Of a DNA stretch of 39,552 bases, positions 1 through 7,922 are shown piece by piece (within the stretch, counting starts at the first letter, position 1; each line of letters starts with the position of its first letter). Where the stretch lies: assembly GCF_000378065.1 (NCBI RefSeq), contig NZ_KB899174.1:1-39552 (forward strand), written 5' to 3'. The stretch comes from Porphyromonas gulae DSM 15663. Its GTDB lineage: Bacteria; Bacteroidota; Bacteroidia; Bacteroidales; Porphyromonadaceae. The translations under genes and the position numbers were made by a program. The notes under the pieces were generated by a model. The model was not told the origin of the DNA and made no database searches. It saw only the letters and a program-made list of their open reading frames with translations.

Positions 1-87
1 CTATATATCAATCGAAAACGATTTATATATAAATCAGAAACAATCTATATACAAATCGAAAACGGTTTATATATAAATCACGAATCG
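1..87. repeat. 22-bp tandem repeat array (right end)
   Basis: Three consecutive 22-bp units occupy 12-33, 34-55 and 56-77, with a half unit at 1-11 and a decaying unit at 78-87. Units 1 and 3 differ at one base; the middle unit is more divergent. Each unit is very A+T rich around TATATATAAA, and units 1 and 3 contain the small dyad AATCG-AAAA-CGATT. There are no unique spacers, so this is not a CRISPR. The array continues beyond the left edge. P. gingivalis carries MITE-like elements built from short tandem repeats (the BrickBuilt group); membership is a guess. Confidence 0.75.
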
Positions 88-412
88 ACCTCCTACAAAG
101 CGAATTGCAAGTCCCAAAAGGTCGCTTTCTTTTCTCTTTCACCTCAAAATCCACTTCCTTTCGGATGCTTATTTGGAATGATTCCAAACTCAGCTTCGTT
201 GTTGAAAACTTTTTTGGCGCGTATTTTTTCATGGAATAGCGAAGGCTTTCAGACATCCGAAAGGATGGACTTCTGACACCTTCATGGAAATTTCGGAGAG
301 GCTGATGGTTCTCTGTCGGCCGAGCAAGCCTTGCCAGACTTGAAGGTGCATTGCCGGAATGTGCAGGATCTGCAAAATACTCTAACTTACGGACAAAAAG
401 TTTCTTTTTCCC
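88..412. other. Intergenic region upstream of trpS, no gene seen
   Basis: No convincing gene on either strand. The stretch joins the repeat array on the left to the trpS promoter on the right. A minus-strand open frame crosses it, but it also runs antisense through the start of trpS and has no recognisable domain. The string TTTTTGGCGCG at 211-221 resembles the core of the intergenic elements described near 12.7, 22.8 and 32.7 kb. Confidence 0.5.
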
Positions 413-420
413 TATCTTTG
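413..420 (+). promoter_or_regulatory. trpS promoter -7 box (TATCTTTG)
   Basis: TATCTTTG fits the Bacteroidota -7 consensus TAnnTTTG exactly. A start site about 7 bases downstream (near 427) gives a leader of about 29 bases to ATG 456, and rules out the in-frame upstream ATG at 351. No clear -33 TTTG was found. Confidence 0.6.
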
Positions 421-455
421 CGACCATCGGAAAACAAATAAAACAGGATTTGTGT

Positions 456-1439
456 ATGGAAACTGTAGTCAGCGGTATCAGGCCGACCGGCAATCTGCAT
501 TTGGGCAATTACTTTGGTGCTATTCGGAGTTTTCTGGATATGCAGCATCGATACAATTGCTTTTTCTTTATCGCTGATTGGCATTCGCTGACCACACATC
601 CGCATCCGGATAATATAGTCCGCAATGTGCGTACGATACTGGCTGAATATTTGGCTTGCGGGATCGATCCGGAGAAGGCTACAATCTATGTGCAGAGCGA
701 TGTGAGAGAGGTACTGGAGCTTTATCTCTATCTGAATATGAATGCGTATTTGGGCGAGTTGGAGCGAACGACATCTTTCAAGGAAAAGGCCCGTAAGCAG
801 CCGAACAATGTCAATGCCGGCCTGCTCACATATCCGACATTGATGGCAGCAGACATTCTGATTCATCGTGCCGTGAAAGTTCCTGTCGGAAAAGATCAGG
901 AGCAAAACATGGAGATGGCACGCAAGTTTGCCCGCCGTTTCAATACGATCTATGAGGTAGACTTCTTCCCCGAACCCGAATCGTTCTCTTTGGGGGCAAC
1001 GGCGTTGAAGGTGCCGGGCTTGGATGGGTCCGGCAAGATGGGCAAAAGCGAAGGCAATGCCATTTATTTGGCTGACGATGCCAAGACTATCAGCAAGAAG
1101 GTTATGAAAGCCGTGACCGATGCGGGTCCCGAAGTTCCTAACAGCGTGAAGCCGGAGCCGGTGGAAAATCTTTTCTCCATGCTCCGTATCGTTTCCTCGG
1201 ATGAGGTCTATCGCCATTTCGACGACCTCTATAATAACTGCTCTATTCGCTATGGCGATCTCAAGAAGCAGTTGGCCGCTGATATTGTCGCTTTTACCAC
1301 TCCTATAAGGGAGCGAATCTTGGAGATTCAGGCGGATGAAGCATTTTTGGACAGAGTGGTTCGCGAGGGAGCCGAGCGTGCTCGTGAAAGTGCTGCACGA
1401 ACTCTTGCCGAAGTACGCCACATCATAGGTTTTCGATAA
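456..1439 (+). CDS. trpS: Tryptophan--tRNA ligase
   Basis: Cytoplasmic class I aminoacyl-tRNA synthetase that charges tRNA-Trp with tryptophan using ATP; 327 aa, normal for bacterial TrpS. The HIGH-type ATP motif appears as HLGN at residues 15-18 right after the N-terminal SGIRPTG, and the KMSKS loop as KMGKS at residues 194-198 followed by EGNAIYL. ATG 456 is chosen because the product then begins METVVSGIRPTG like other TrpS proteins and because the -7 box at 413-420 lies downstream of the alternative ATG at 351. The DUF3127 gene follows after 55 bases on the same strand and may share the transcript. Nothing in the sequence suggests a trp leader or attenuator. Confidence 0.97.
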   Translation: METVVSGIRPTGNLHLGNYFGAIRSFLDMQHRYNCFFFIADWHSLTTHPHPDNIVRNVRTILAEYLACGIDPEKATIYVQSDVREVLELYLYLNMNAYLGELERTTSFKEKARKQPNNVNAGLLTYPTLMAADILIHRAVKVPVGKDQEQNMEMARKFARRFNTIYEVDFFPEPESFSLGATALKVPGLDGSGKMGKSEGNAIYLADDAKTISKKVMKAVTDAGPEVPNSVKPEPVENLFSMLRIVSSDEVYRHFDDLYNNCSIRYGDLKKQLAADIVAFTTPIRERILEIQADEAFLDRVVREGAERARESAARTLAEVRHIIGFR

Positions 1440-1494
1440 GGCCATGGCGGAAGCGATGGAAAACCAACGATAACTATTTTAGAACAAAACAAAT

Positions 1495-1914
1495 ATGGAT
1501 ATTCAGATTCAAGGGCAGCTTATTCAGATACTGCCGCTCAATTCGGGAGTCGGCAAGGCATCCGGAAAGGAATGGAAAAAACAGGAGTACATATTGGAAA
1601 CGCTGGATCAATATCCCCGAAAAATACACTTCAGCGTGTGGGGAGATCGCATTGATCCTTCCTATCAGGTAGGCGATCAGGTCACGGTCTGGGTCGATAT
1701 TGAGAGCCGTGAGTTCAACGGCCGTTGGTACACCGATGTGAAGGCTTGGCGCATGGAGCGCGGATATATCGGGCAGCAAGTTCAGCAGCAGATGCCGCAG
1801 GAAATGCCAGCCGCCGGTGCTCCGGCTTTTCCAACGCAACAACCGAGCATACCGTCTCAGCCGGCAACGGGTTGGGCTTCCAACGCCGATGCGGGGGATG
1901 ATCTGCCTTTCTGA
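1495..1914 (+). CDS. DUF3127 protein with SSB-like acidic tip
   Basis: A 139-aa protein. Residues 1 to about 90 match the DUF3127 type (MDIQIQGQLIQILP... then GKEWKKQEYILET and KIHFSVWGDR), a small beta-rich fold common in Bacteroidota that I think of as OB-fold-like. Residues 95-130 form a low-complexity linker rich in Gln, Pro and Ala. The protein ends DAGDDLPF, close to the DDDIPF peptide by which single-stranded DNA-binding proteins recruit partners. I therefore infer a nucleic-acid-linked, SSB-like role, but no function is proven for the family. Its TGA overlaps the ATG of rlmH by one base (shared A at 1914), suggesting translational coupling with a ribosome-related gene. Confidence 0.85.
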   Translation: MDIQIQGQLIQILPLNSGVGKASGKEWKKQEYILETLDQYPRKIHFSVWGDRIDPSYQVGDQVTVWVDIESREFNGRWYTDVKAWRMERGYIGQQVQQQMPQEMPAAGAPAFPTQQPSIPSQPATGWASNADAGDDLPF

Positions 1915-2387
1915 TGAAGATCGTACTGCTTGTTGTTGGCAAGACTGACAGTAAACTAATGGCTCAGGCGACGGAGGAATACATTCGTCGACTGAGCCAT
2001 TATGTTTCTTTCGAAATGGAGGTAATACCCGATGTCCGTCTGGGCAGCAAGCTTTCTGCCGAGCAGCAAAAGGATGCCGAAGGTCGGGAGATACTCGCTC
2101 GTTTTCGGCCGTCGGATAGTATCGTATTGCTCGATGAGCGAGGCAGAGAGTATTCCAGCATGGAGTTTTCAGCCCTTTTGCAGAAGAAAATGCTGGCCGG
2201 CACCCGTCGGATGGTCTTTGTCATAGGAGGCCCATACGGATTTAGCCCCACTGTGCAGGAGGCCGTGACCGATAGAATATCGCTCAGCCGAATGACTTTC
2301 TCTCATCAGATGATCCGCCTCTTCTTCACCGAGCAGGTGTATCGAGCTATGACTATCCTCAATCATGAACCCTATCATCACGAATAG
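1914..2387 (+). CDS. rlmH: 23S rRNA (pseudouridine1915-N3)-methyltransferase
   Basis: RlmH is a SPOUT-class, SAM-dependent enzyme that methylates N3 of pseudouridine 1915 in helix 69 of 23S rRNA on assembled 70S ribosomes. The 157-aa length is that of the family. Typical motifs are visible: KTDSKLM near the N-terminus, [10 protein letters not shown] in the middle, the glycine-rich knot segment FVIGGPYGF, and the C-terminal block [17 protein letters not shown] ending EPYHHE. ATG 1914 overlaps the stop of the DUF3127 gene (TGATG), so the two are probably co-translated. Confidence 0.97.
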   Translation: MKIVLLVVGKTDSKLMAQATEEYIRRLSHYVSFEMEVIPDVRLGSKLSAEQQKDAEGREILARFRPSDSIVLLDERGREYSSMEFSALLQKKMLAGTRRMVFVIGGPYGFSPTVQEAVTDRISLSRMTFSHQMIRLFFTEQVYRAMTILNHEPYHHE

Positions 2388-2425
2388 CCCTGTTGTCTTT
2401 TTCAATCTGTCAGTTCCCTATCCTC

Positions 2426-3517
2426 ATGAGAAAAACAATCCAATTTGTTCTAAAGTCCCTTTCTCTTATTCTAATCTGTATGACTGCTTTCAGTTTCTCT
2501 CTTAGTGCCGGTAGCTGTACCCCCTCGGCACAGCATAATGATAGTATCCCCGAGACGAAGACAATATACTTTGCCGGTGGGTGCTTCTGGGGTACCGAGC
2601 ACTTCTTCAAGCAAGTACGGGGCGTCGTAGCTACGGAAGTCGGGTATGCCAACGGCAATATAGAGGATCCTTCGTACGAAGAGGTCTGTTCCCAGGCTAC
2701 AGGATTCGCCGAGACGGTAAGGGTCGAGTATGATCCGAACGAGGTGTCGCTCTCTCTGCTGCTCGACCTCTTCTTCAAAACCATAGATCCTACAATCCTC
2801 AACAGGCAAGGGAACGATGTCGGCTCTCAGTATAGAACGGGTATTTACTATACGGACCAAGAAGATCTTCCTCTCGTTGCATCCGCACTGAGCGAATTGG
2901 CTGCGAAATACGATCAGCCCATTGTTGTCGAGAATGAGCCGCTCAAGAATTTCTACCCTGCGGAAAACTATCATCAAGACTATTTGGATCATAACCCTCG
3001 CGGTTATTGCCATATCGATCCATCCTTATTCGAATTGGCGAGGAAAGCCAACCCAGATCCTAATGCCAGAGTCTATAAGAAGGCCGATGATACGGATCTT
3101 CGTACCCGGCTTACACCTGAGCAGTATGCCGTCACACGCAACAATGCCACCGAACCGGCTTTTGACAACGAGTATTGGAATGAATTTCGAGAAGGTATTT
3201 ATGTCGATGTTACTACAGGTGAACCGCTATTTCTATCTACCGATAAGTTCGATTCCGGCTGTGGGTGGCCGAGCTTCAGCAAGCCCATAGGGAAAGAGCT
3301 GATTTCCGAGCGTATCGATCGTTCTTTCGGAATGACTCGTACGGAAGTGCGTAGTACGACCGGCGATGCCCACTTGGGACACTTGTTCAATGACGGGCCA
3401 CTGGAGAAAGGCGGACTCCGTTATTGCATCAATAGTGCCTCTCTTCGGTTTATTCCCAAAGAGGATATGAAGAAAGAGGGCTATGGTAGTCTTCTTCCTC
3501 TTTTGAACAAACGATGA
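2426..3517 (+). CDS. msrAB: Exported MsrA-MsrB methionine sulfoxide reductase
   Basis: Bifunctional repair enzyme that reduces both the S (MsrA) and R (MsrB) diastereomers of methionine sulfoxide in proteins; 363 aa. The N-terminus [19 protein letters not shown]... is a signal peptide ending in SAGSC, a plausible though atypical lipobox, so the enzyme is probably exported and perhaps lipid-anchored. The MsrA domain (about 45-195) has GCFWG with catalytic Cys53. The MsrB domain (about 220-350) has GCGWPSF (Cys279), which belongs to the usual zinc site, and RYCIN with catalytic Cys334. ATG 2426 is preferred over a TTG at 2393 because it gives a clean signal peptide. It suits an anaerobe exposed to host oxidants. 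It follows rlmH by 38 bases. Confidence 0.95.
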   Translation: MRKTIQFVLKSLSLILICMTAFSFSLSAGSCTPSAQHNDSIPETKTIYFAGGCFWGTEHFFKQVRGVVATEVGYANGNIEDPSYEEVCSQATGFAETVRVEYDPNEVSLSLLLDLFFKTIDPTILNRQGNDVGSQYRTGIYYTDQEDLPLVASALSELAAKYDQPIVVENEPLKNFYPAENYHQDYLDHNPRGYCHIDPSLFELARKANPDPNARVYKKADDTDLRTRLTPEQYAVTRNNATEPAFDNEYWNEFREGIYVDVTTGEPLFLSTDKFDSGCGWPSFSKPIGKELISERIDRSFGMTRTEVRSTTGDAHLGHLFNDGPLEKGGLRYCINSASLRFIPKEDMKKEGYGSLLPLLNKR

Positions 3518-3572
3518 GGATGCTCTTGTAGCATATAGTCATTCCCAATCGTCCCAGATAAAACTAATTCCA

Positions 3573-4760
3573 ATGGCATATCTCGGCACCAAACCCAAGT
3601 GGCTGTTACTACTCTCTTCCATCGTACTCCTTCTCGCAATAGTCGGAGTTTGGGTCTTCCGTTATTCCGGTTATGGACAGCGATTCGAGATTGTCGATGA
3701 GTTGGGTGGCAACATCTTCCCTTCTGCCATACTGTCCGTAGCCACGACCGATGCGGAAGTAATCAAACCGGTCGAGGGCTTATATGTGGGCAATCCGAAG
3801 TCCGTCATAGGGATTCGGGTGCAAACGCGGAGAGCCAACAGCCGCGTGCGTGTGGAAGTGGCCGAAACGCCTTTTTTCTCCCAGTCCGTTTCGGAATTTG
3901 TCTTGGATAAGTCAGGCTCCACCTATACCATATACCCCGACATTATATGGAAGTACGAAGCCCTTCGCAATAACAATCAAGCCGAACCGGTCAGTGTGGC
4001 GATAAAGGTGGAAATAAATGGTGCAGACTGGGGACAACAGGTGCGGACATTCTCTGTCAGAAGTCTCAACGAGTGTCTCTTGGGCTATATGAGTGGAGGG
4101 CGGGTATTCTGCGAAACGGGGATCTTCTTTGCCGCCTACGTCAATGAAGAGAACCCTAAAATCGACAAGCTGCTGCGAGAGGCACTCAACACGCGTATCG
4201 TCAATCGCTTCTCAGGTTACCAAAGCACCCGGAATCCTGTGGACAGACAAGTGTATGCTCTTTGGAATATATTGCAGAAAAGGCAGTTCCGCTACAGCTC
4301 GGTAGCCAATTCCAGCTTGTCCAGCAATGTCGTTCTCTCCCAGCGTGTACGCACATTCGATGATGCATTGGAGTCCTCTCAGATCAACTGCGTAGATGGC
4401 AGCGTACTCTTTGCATCTCTGCTGCGGGCTATCAATATCGAACCTATCCTCGTTCGGATGCCCGGCCATATGTTCGTCGGTTATTACACGGATATATCCA
4501 AAAAAGAAAAAACGTTTCTGGAGACAACGATGATCGGCGATGTCGATTTGGACGACTTTTTCCCCGATGAGCAGTTGGATTCGACGATGATAGGCAAATC
4601 CCAAAATCAAATGTCCAGACTGACTTTCGAGAAATCGAAAGAATATGCCAACAAGAAATATCAGGAAAACGAAGCCGATATTCATTCCGGCAAGTCGGGT
4701 TATATGTTCTTGGAGATTTCCAAAGATGTGCGAAGGCGCATCCAATCCATCGGCAAGTAG
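3573..4760 (+). CDS. Membrane-anchored transglutaminase-like protein
   Basis: A 395-aa protein with one N-terminal membrane segment at about residues 9-29 (WLLLLSSIVLLLAIVGVWVF) and the rest probably periplasmic. Residues 35-175 look like a beta-sandwich domain. Residues 195-345 resemble the transglutaminase/protease-like core: Cys273 in INCVDGSVLFASLLRA and His299 in MPGHMFVGYY are spaced as a Cys-His pair. The third residue is unclear; FLETTMIGD around 318-326 could supply an acidic residue, or Asp307. It may be a peptidase, a crosslinking enzyme or a non-catalytic binder; the substrate is unknown. It follows msrAB by 55 bases on the same strand with no terminator seen between them. Confidence 0.8.
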   Translation: MAYLGTKPKWLLLLSSIVLLLAIVGVWVFRYSGYGQRFEIVDELGGNIFPSAILSVATTDAEVIKPVEGLYVGNPKSVIGIRVQTRRANSRVRVEVAETPFFSQSVSEFVLDKSGSTYTIYPDIIWKYEALRNNNQAEPVSVAIKVEINGADWGQQVRTFSVRSLNECLLGYMSGGRVFCETGIFFAAYVNEENPKIDKLLREALNTRIVNRFSGYQSTRNPVDRQVYALWNILQKRQFRYSSVANSSLSSNVVLSQRVRTFDDALESSQINCVDGSVLFASLLRAINIEPILVRMPGHMFVGYYTDISKKEKTFLETTMIGDVDLDDFFPDEQLDSTMIGKSQNQMSRLTFEKSKEYANKKYQENEADIHSGKSGYMFLEISKDVRRRIQSIGK

Positions 4761-4866
4761 CATCGTTTTTGCCGAATCGTCCTTTTGATATAAGAATACT
4801 GTCCTTATGCCGGATCGCTACGGTGACTTACGGCTATCGCAGGCTACCATCGCTCCTTTCTGACAC

Positions 4867-4912
4867 AAAAAAAGTGTGCCGAAAACGCTGCTGAAGCGAT
4901 TTTCGACACACT
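4867..4912 (-). terminator. Rho-independent terminator of the minus-strand RNA
   Basis: Read on the minus strand, GTGTGTCGAAAATCGC pairs almost perfectly with GCGTTTTCGGCACAC across a short loop and is followed directly by seven T residues. It lies just past the 3' end of the structured RNA candidate. No minus-strand protein gene lies upstream that would need it. Confidence 0.8.
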
Positions 4913-5116
4913 CTCATTCCTTATGCTTATGAAAAGCCGCACTGCGGATAGCGTAAACTCCGAAAGACAGGATTTGAGGATTCCACCACTTTTGTAATCC
5001 GCTGTGCAAAGCAGCCCGAAGGTGCGGCCCGCCATCAGCGATGAAATTGTCCTCGGAATAGTTGTTATGATGAGTTTCCCCGATCTAACAGTGCGGCTTA
5101 TTCCTCGTCTTCTCTG
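4913..5116 (-). ncRNA. ssrS: Structured small RNA, 6S-like candidate
   Basis: The span has its own minus-strand promoter (5122-5129) and terminator (4867-4912) and no credible protein. An 11-bp perfect inverted repeat, CAGTGCGGCTT at 5089-5099 and AAGCCGCACTG at 4934-4944, would close a helix about 166 nt long. Inside it are unpaired strands of 11 and 10 nt (5078-5088 and 4945-4954), then a second helix between GAGTTT at 5072-5077 and AAACTC at 4955-4960. A long rod with a central bubble, about 195 nt in total, is the plan of 6S RNA, which mimics an open promoter and sequesters housekeeping RNA polymerase. The signatures of RNase P RNA, tmRNA and SRP RNA were looked for and not seen. The fold is visible; the 6S identity is inferred. 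Confidence 0.55.
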
Positions 5117-5117
5117 T

Positions 5118-5152
5118 ATTGCAAAGTTAACAACATTGTTTAGATTTGCAAT
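5118..5152. promoter_or_regulatory. Palindromic divergent double promoter
   Basis: ATTGCAAA at 5118-5125 is the exact reverse complement of TTTGCAAT at 5145-5152. On the minus strand TAACTTTG (5122-5129) is a -7 box for the small RNA, with TTGC (5148-5151) as its -33 element 18 bases away. On the plus strand TAGATTTG (5141-5148) is a -7 box for the efflux gene, with TTG (5119-5121) as its -33 element 19 bases away. Each -33 element overlaps the other promoter's -7 box, so two polymerases could not bind at once. Confidence 0.6.
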
Positions 5153-5175
5153 TCTTTGTTTCATCGATTTTGGGT

Positions 5176-6084
5176 ATGGTTACACTTTCGGATCCTAATC
5201 GGCGTTCTCGACGTATCAAACGTATTACGATGGTCGGTTGCTTATGTAATTTGCTTTTGACGGTCGGGAAGTTTTTCTCTGGTTTTGTCGGGCATAGCGG
5301 AGCCATGATTGCCGATGCGGTACACTCGTTGTCCGATCTGCTGACCGATTTCGTGGTTTTCATTTTTATCTCCATTTCGGGAAAGCCATCCGATAAGAAC
5401 CACGATTACGGACATGGTAAGTTCGAGACCCTCGCCACTGCGATCATTGCCGTTACGCTGATCATCATCGGAGCTATGCTCTGCTCCGATGGTCTGACCA
5501 AGGTATATCGCTATCTCCGCTTTGGGGAGGAATTAGCTCGTCCCGGATCGATAGCCTTGCTTATGGCCTTTGTCTCTATTGTGTCCAAAGAGTGGCTGTT
5601 CCGTATAACGCGCTGTGTCGGAAAAGAGGAGAATAGTCGTTCAGTCATAGCCAATGCCTGGCACCACCGTAGTGATGCCTATACCTCTGTGGCTACTTTC
5701 ATCGGGATTGGCTGTGCTTTTCTTTTGGGACGCGGTTGGATGATCCTCGAACCGCTATCAGCTGCTGTAGTCAGTGTCTTTATCATCAAGGTAGGTTTTC
5801 AAATGGCCCTTCCGGCTTTTCGCGATTTGCTTGAGCAGAGCTTGCCGGATGATATAGAAGAAGAGATAGAAAAAATCATTTGTTCGGAGTCGATGGTAAA
5901 AGGTGTGCGTCGGATCCGCACTCGCAATATCGGCAATTACTATGCCGTCGAAGCCGATATTTTGATGGATGGCGGCCTCTCCGTATCATTGTCTCATGCT
6001 GCTACGCAGAGGGTCGAGAAGCTGCTGCGTCGGCGGTACGGTCAGCCCACACATATAGTCATCCATGTCGAGCCATTTTCATGA
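5176..6084 (+). CDS. Cation diffusion facilitator (CDF) metal efflux protein
   Basis: Inner-membrane proton/metal antiporter of the CDF family, exporting Zn2+, Fe2+, Mn2+ or a similar divalent ion; 302 aa. The first half holds the membrane helices. The metal site is visible in helix 2 as DAVHSLSDLLTD and in helix 5 as NAWHHRSDAYTS, and the HDYGHGKFE cytosolic loop is typical. The last 80 or so residues (from LLEQSLPDDIEEEIEKII) form the cytosolic dimerising domain, ending HIVIHVEPFS. ATG 5176 is chosen because the alternative TTG at 5146 lies inside the -7 box. The metal cannot be told from sequence alone. folB follows 42 bases downstream. Confidence 0.93.
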   Translation: MVTLSDPNRRSRRIKRITMVGCLCNLLLTVGKFFSGFVGHSGAMIADAVHSLSDLLTDFVVFIFISISGKPSDKNHDYGHGKFETLATAIIAVTLIIIGAMLCSDGLTKVYRYLRFGEELARPGSIALLMAFVSIVSKEWLFRITRCVGKEENSRSVIANAWHHRSDAYTSVATFIGIGCAFLLGRGWMILEPLSAAVVSVFIIKVGFQMALPAFRDLLEQSLPDDIEEEIEKIICSESMVKGVRRIRTRNIGNYYAVEADILMDGGLSVSLSHAATQRVEKLLRRRYGQPTHIVIHVEPFS

Positions 6085-6126
6085 TATATGTCTCTTGACC
6101 ATAACCCTTCAAATTCTGTAAGCTTT

Positions 6127-6480
6127 ATGACGACTGAAATCAAATTGGAAGAAATGCGTTTTTATGCCCGACATGGTGTGCTTGAGCAGGAGCGACAAGT
6201 GGGGAATTGGTTTGTAGTCAATCTTTGCATGTCCGTGGATGTCACCCAAGCGGTTATTTCAGATACCATTGAAGACACCATCCACTACGGACACGTTTAT
6301 GAAGCCGTCAAGGAAGAGGTCTTACAGCCCTCGAATCTTATCGAGCATGTCGCCGGACGAATTTTGCAAAGAGTCCGACACGACTTTCCGCAGGTGAACG
6401 AAGTCACGGTAAGCCTGAGCAAGCTCAATCCTCCCATTGGAGCAGATATACGATCGGCTACGATCGTCCTGCGAGGGTAG
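6127..6480 (+). CDS. folB: Dihydroneopterin aldolase
   Basis: FolB cleaves 7,8-dihydroneopterin to 6-hydroxymethyl-7,8-dihydropterin and glycolaldehyde in folate synthesis; cytoplasmic. The 117-aa length is normal. Family marks are the start MTTEIKLEEMRFYARHGVLEQER, the central TIHYGHVYEAVKEE, the conserved LIEHVAGRILQRV with the usual Glu-His, and the end LSKLNPPIGADIRSATIVL. ATG 6127 is preferred over in-frame ATG 6088, whose extra 13 residues have no counterpart in the family. It is probably transcribed with the CDF gene. It converges with plug, 70 bases away. Confidence 0.93.
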   Translation: MTTEIKLEEMRFYARHGVLEQERQVGNWFVVNLCMSVDVTQAVISDTIEDTIHYGHVYEAVKEEVLQPSNLIEHVAGRILQRVRHDFPQVNEVTVSLSKLNPPIGADIRSATIVLRG

Positions 6481-6517
6481 TCCATCCTCTTTTATATCAA
6501 GGCCCGAAAGGAAGAGA

Positions 6518-6543
6518 ATCGGTGATGTGAAACGTTCGCCGAT
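6518..6543. terminator. Weak hairpin between convergent genes
   Basis: ATCGGTGA and TCGCCGAT form an 8-bp stem (one G-T pair) with a 10-base loop in the 70-base gap where folB and plug converge. There is no run of T on either side, so termination here is only a possibility. Confidence 0.3.
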
Positions 6544-6550
6544 CGAGCCG

Positions 6551-7810
6551 TCATTTTACCTCCAAAACGGCTATGAGACTTTCATAAATGTCAGCCGGAG
6601 TCTTGGCATAGAGAAAGACGGTATATCTGTTCTCCGTCTCGTAATGATTGCCCTCGGTCAGAGCTGTCCGAGAGAGCAGATTGTCATCCTCCGTTTGAAG
6701 AATGTAGAGGTAATTGAAGTATCCCTGTTTCATCATGAGAGTACGAGTGTACATCTGCTCCGAAGCATCATAGAAAAGCTCACGTTCGCTCATCGGGAGA
6801 AAATCGAAAGCCTCTCCGGACAAAACGACCGGCCCCGGCAGCTTTCCACTCTCGAAAGAGAAGATAACCTCATAGTAGTCTCCTTCGGTAGCACTATTCG
6901 CACCATCGGTTGTGCGAATGATACGTCTCCCGAAGTTGTTTTGTTCGAACTGATAGGGCAATCCGGCTCTGTTTTTGTCGGGATACAACTCCATCACATA
7001 GTGCCCATTGCGTGAGTAAGATCGGTACACGCCCATACCGTTGTAGCTATCGCTGAGCATCTCTGCTTTCCTGTAAACATTGGTTGCCGGAAATAAAGCT
7101 CCGGCATGCTGATCATATACGATGGTATTACCTGCAATACTCGAAGGTCTCGAGAGCGAACGCATCTCAGTCTCGCGCCCGTTTTGCCCCACGACAAGGG
7201 TAAGCTCCTCCGACGGTGAAAGGATTCGTAAGCCCTTCAGATCCACCTCGACATTGACTTGCTGGTGACGACCGTGTATGTCTTCATAAGTAACGGACGT
7301 TTGCGAACCCTTGAGGGAAGCCAACGGAGCCACCACACGAAAGGCAATGGTAAGAAGCGTTTCGTCCGGATCATAAACGTCGAATACGGTCATGAGATAG
7401 TTCCCCGAAAGCTTGGGGGTGCAATTTGCATTGGGCAAAGACAGTTCGTAATGAACATAGTTGACCAAAGTAGCTCTGCTAATGGCCGGCGGATCGAATT
7501 CGTTCTCCAGAAAACCGGAAACAGCTTCTGCCGGAGAAATCGGACTCGCCAGCCAATCGTGATCGCAGTGCTGCAGTCTGTATCCCAGCGTCATACTCTC
7601 ATCGCCCATAAGATCAAAACTGATCCGCAGCCCTTCCCCACTATTTATATGGTAGTAGGGATATAGCCTCAACTGTTCTGTGCCTGTAGGAATAACAAGA
7701 AGCGACTGCACTCGCGAATCAAAAGCTCGGGTCTGGCCGACAGACGGCACCGACCACAAGAGGAAAAGAAGTAGAAAAAAATGAGACAGGCGGAAAGAAA
7801 ACTGCTTCAT
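6551..7810 (-). CDS. Type IX secretion Plug protein (DUF5103)
   Basis: A 419-aa protein with a signal peptide (MKQFSFRLSHFFLLLFLLW..., likely cut after SVGQ or nearby) and the DUF5103 fold over its whole length. Recognisable blocks are LRISFDLMGDESMTLGYRLQHCDHDW near residues 62-87 and NYLMTVFDVYDPDETLLTIAFRV near 137-160. In Flavobacterium johnsoniae the DUF5103 protein Plug occludes the periplasmic side of the SprA (Sov) channel of the T9SS. The same job is likely here, with Tap proteins nearby as cargo. It has its own -7 box (7832-7839) and lies downstream of tamB1, separated from it by a terminator. Confidence 0.85.
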   Translation of the reverse strand: MKQFSFRLSHFFLLLFLLWSVPSVGQTRAFDSRVQSLLVIPTGTEQLRLYPYYHINSGEGLRISFDLMGDESMTLGYRLQHCDHDWLASPISPAEAVSGFLENEFDPPAISRATLVNYVHYELSLPNANCTPKLSGNYLMTVFDVYDPDETLLTIAFRVVAPLASLKGSQTSVTYEDIHGRHQQVNVEVDLKGLRILSPSEELTLVVGQNGRETEMRSLSRPSSIAGNTIVYDQHAGALFPATNVYRKAEMLSDSYNGMGVYRSYSRNGHYVMELYPDKNRAGLPYQFEQNNFGRRIIRTTDGANSATEGDYYEVIFSFESGKLPGPVVLSGEAFDFLPMSERELFYDASEQMYTRTLMMKQGYFNYLYILQTEDDNLLSRTALTEGNHYETENRYTVFLYAKTPADIYESLIAVLEVK

Positions 7811-7831
7811 ACCTTATAATGCTAAGTCAAA

Positions 7832-7839
7832 CAAAGATA
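7832..7839 (-). promoter_or_regulatory. plug promoter -7 box (TATCTTTG)
   Basis: On the minus strand TATCTTTG matches TAnnTTTG. A start near 7825 leaves a leader of about 15 bases before ATG 7810. With the upstream terminator this makes plug a separate transcription unit. Confidence 0.6.
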
Positions 7840-7866
7840 AGGTTTTCCACCCATCAGAGACTCCAC

Positions 7867-7903
7867 GAAAAAGAGCTGCCTGCATGCGGATCGGCATGCA
7901 GCC
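7867..7903 (-). terminator. Rho-independent terminator after tamB1
   Basis: Read on the minus strand, CTGCATGC, a 6-base loop and GCATGCAG form a perfect 8-bp stem, followed within a few bases by TCTTTTT. It lies about 20-55 bases past the tamB1 stop. Confidence 0.75.
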
Positions 7904-7922
7904 GTAGCATACAACCGTAGGA

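Noticed and set aside
1-87. Possible CRISPR array
   Set aside because: Repeats are contiguous with no unique spacers, and no cas genes are present.
23-508. 161-codon minus-strand open frame at the left edge
   Set aside because: It runs through the repeat array and antisense across the trpS start, with no domain or start context.
387-1445. 352-codon open frame antisense to trpS
   Set aside because: Mirror of a highly conserved gene; composition follows the opposite strand's codons.
4844-5164. 106-codon minus-strand open frame
   Set aside because: It spans the small RNA's promoter, helices and terminator hairpin, and its product has no family features.
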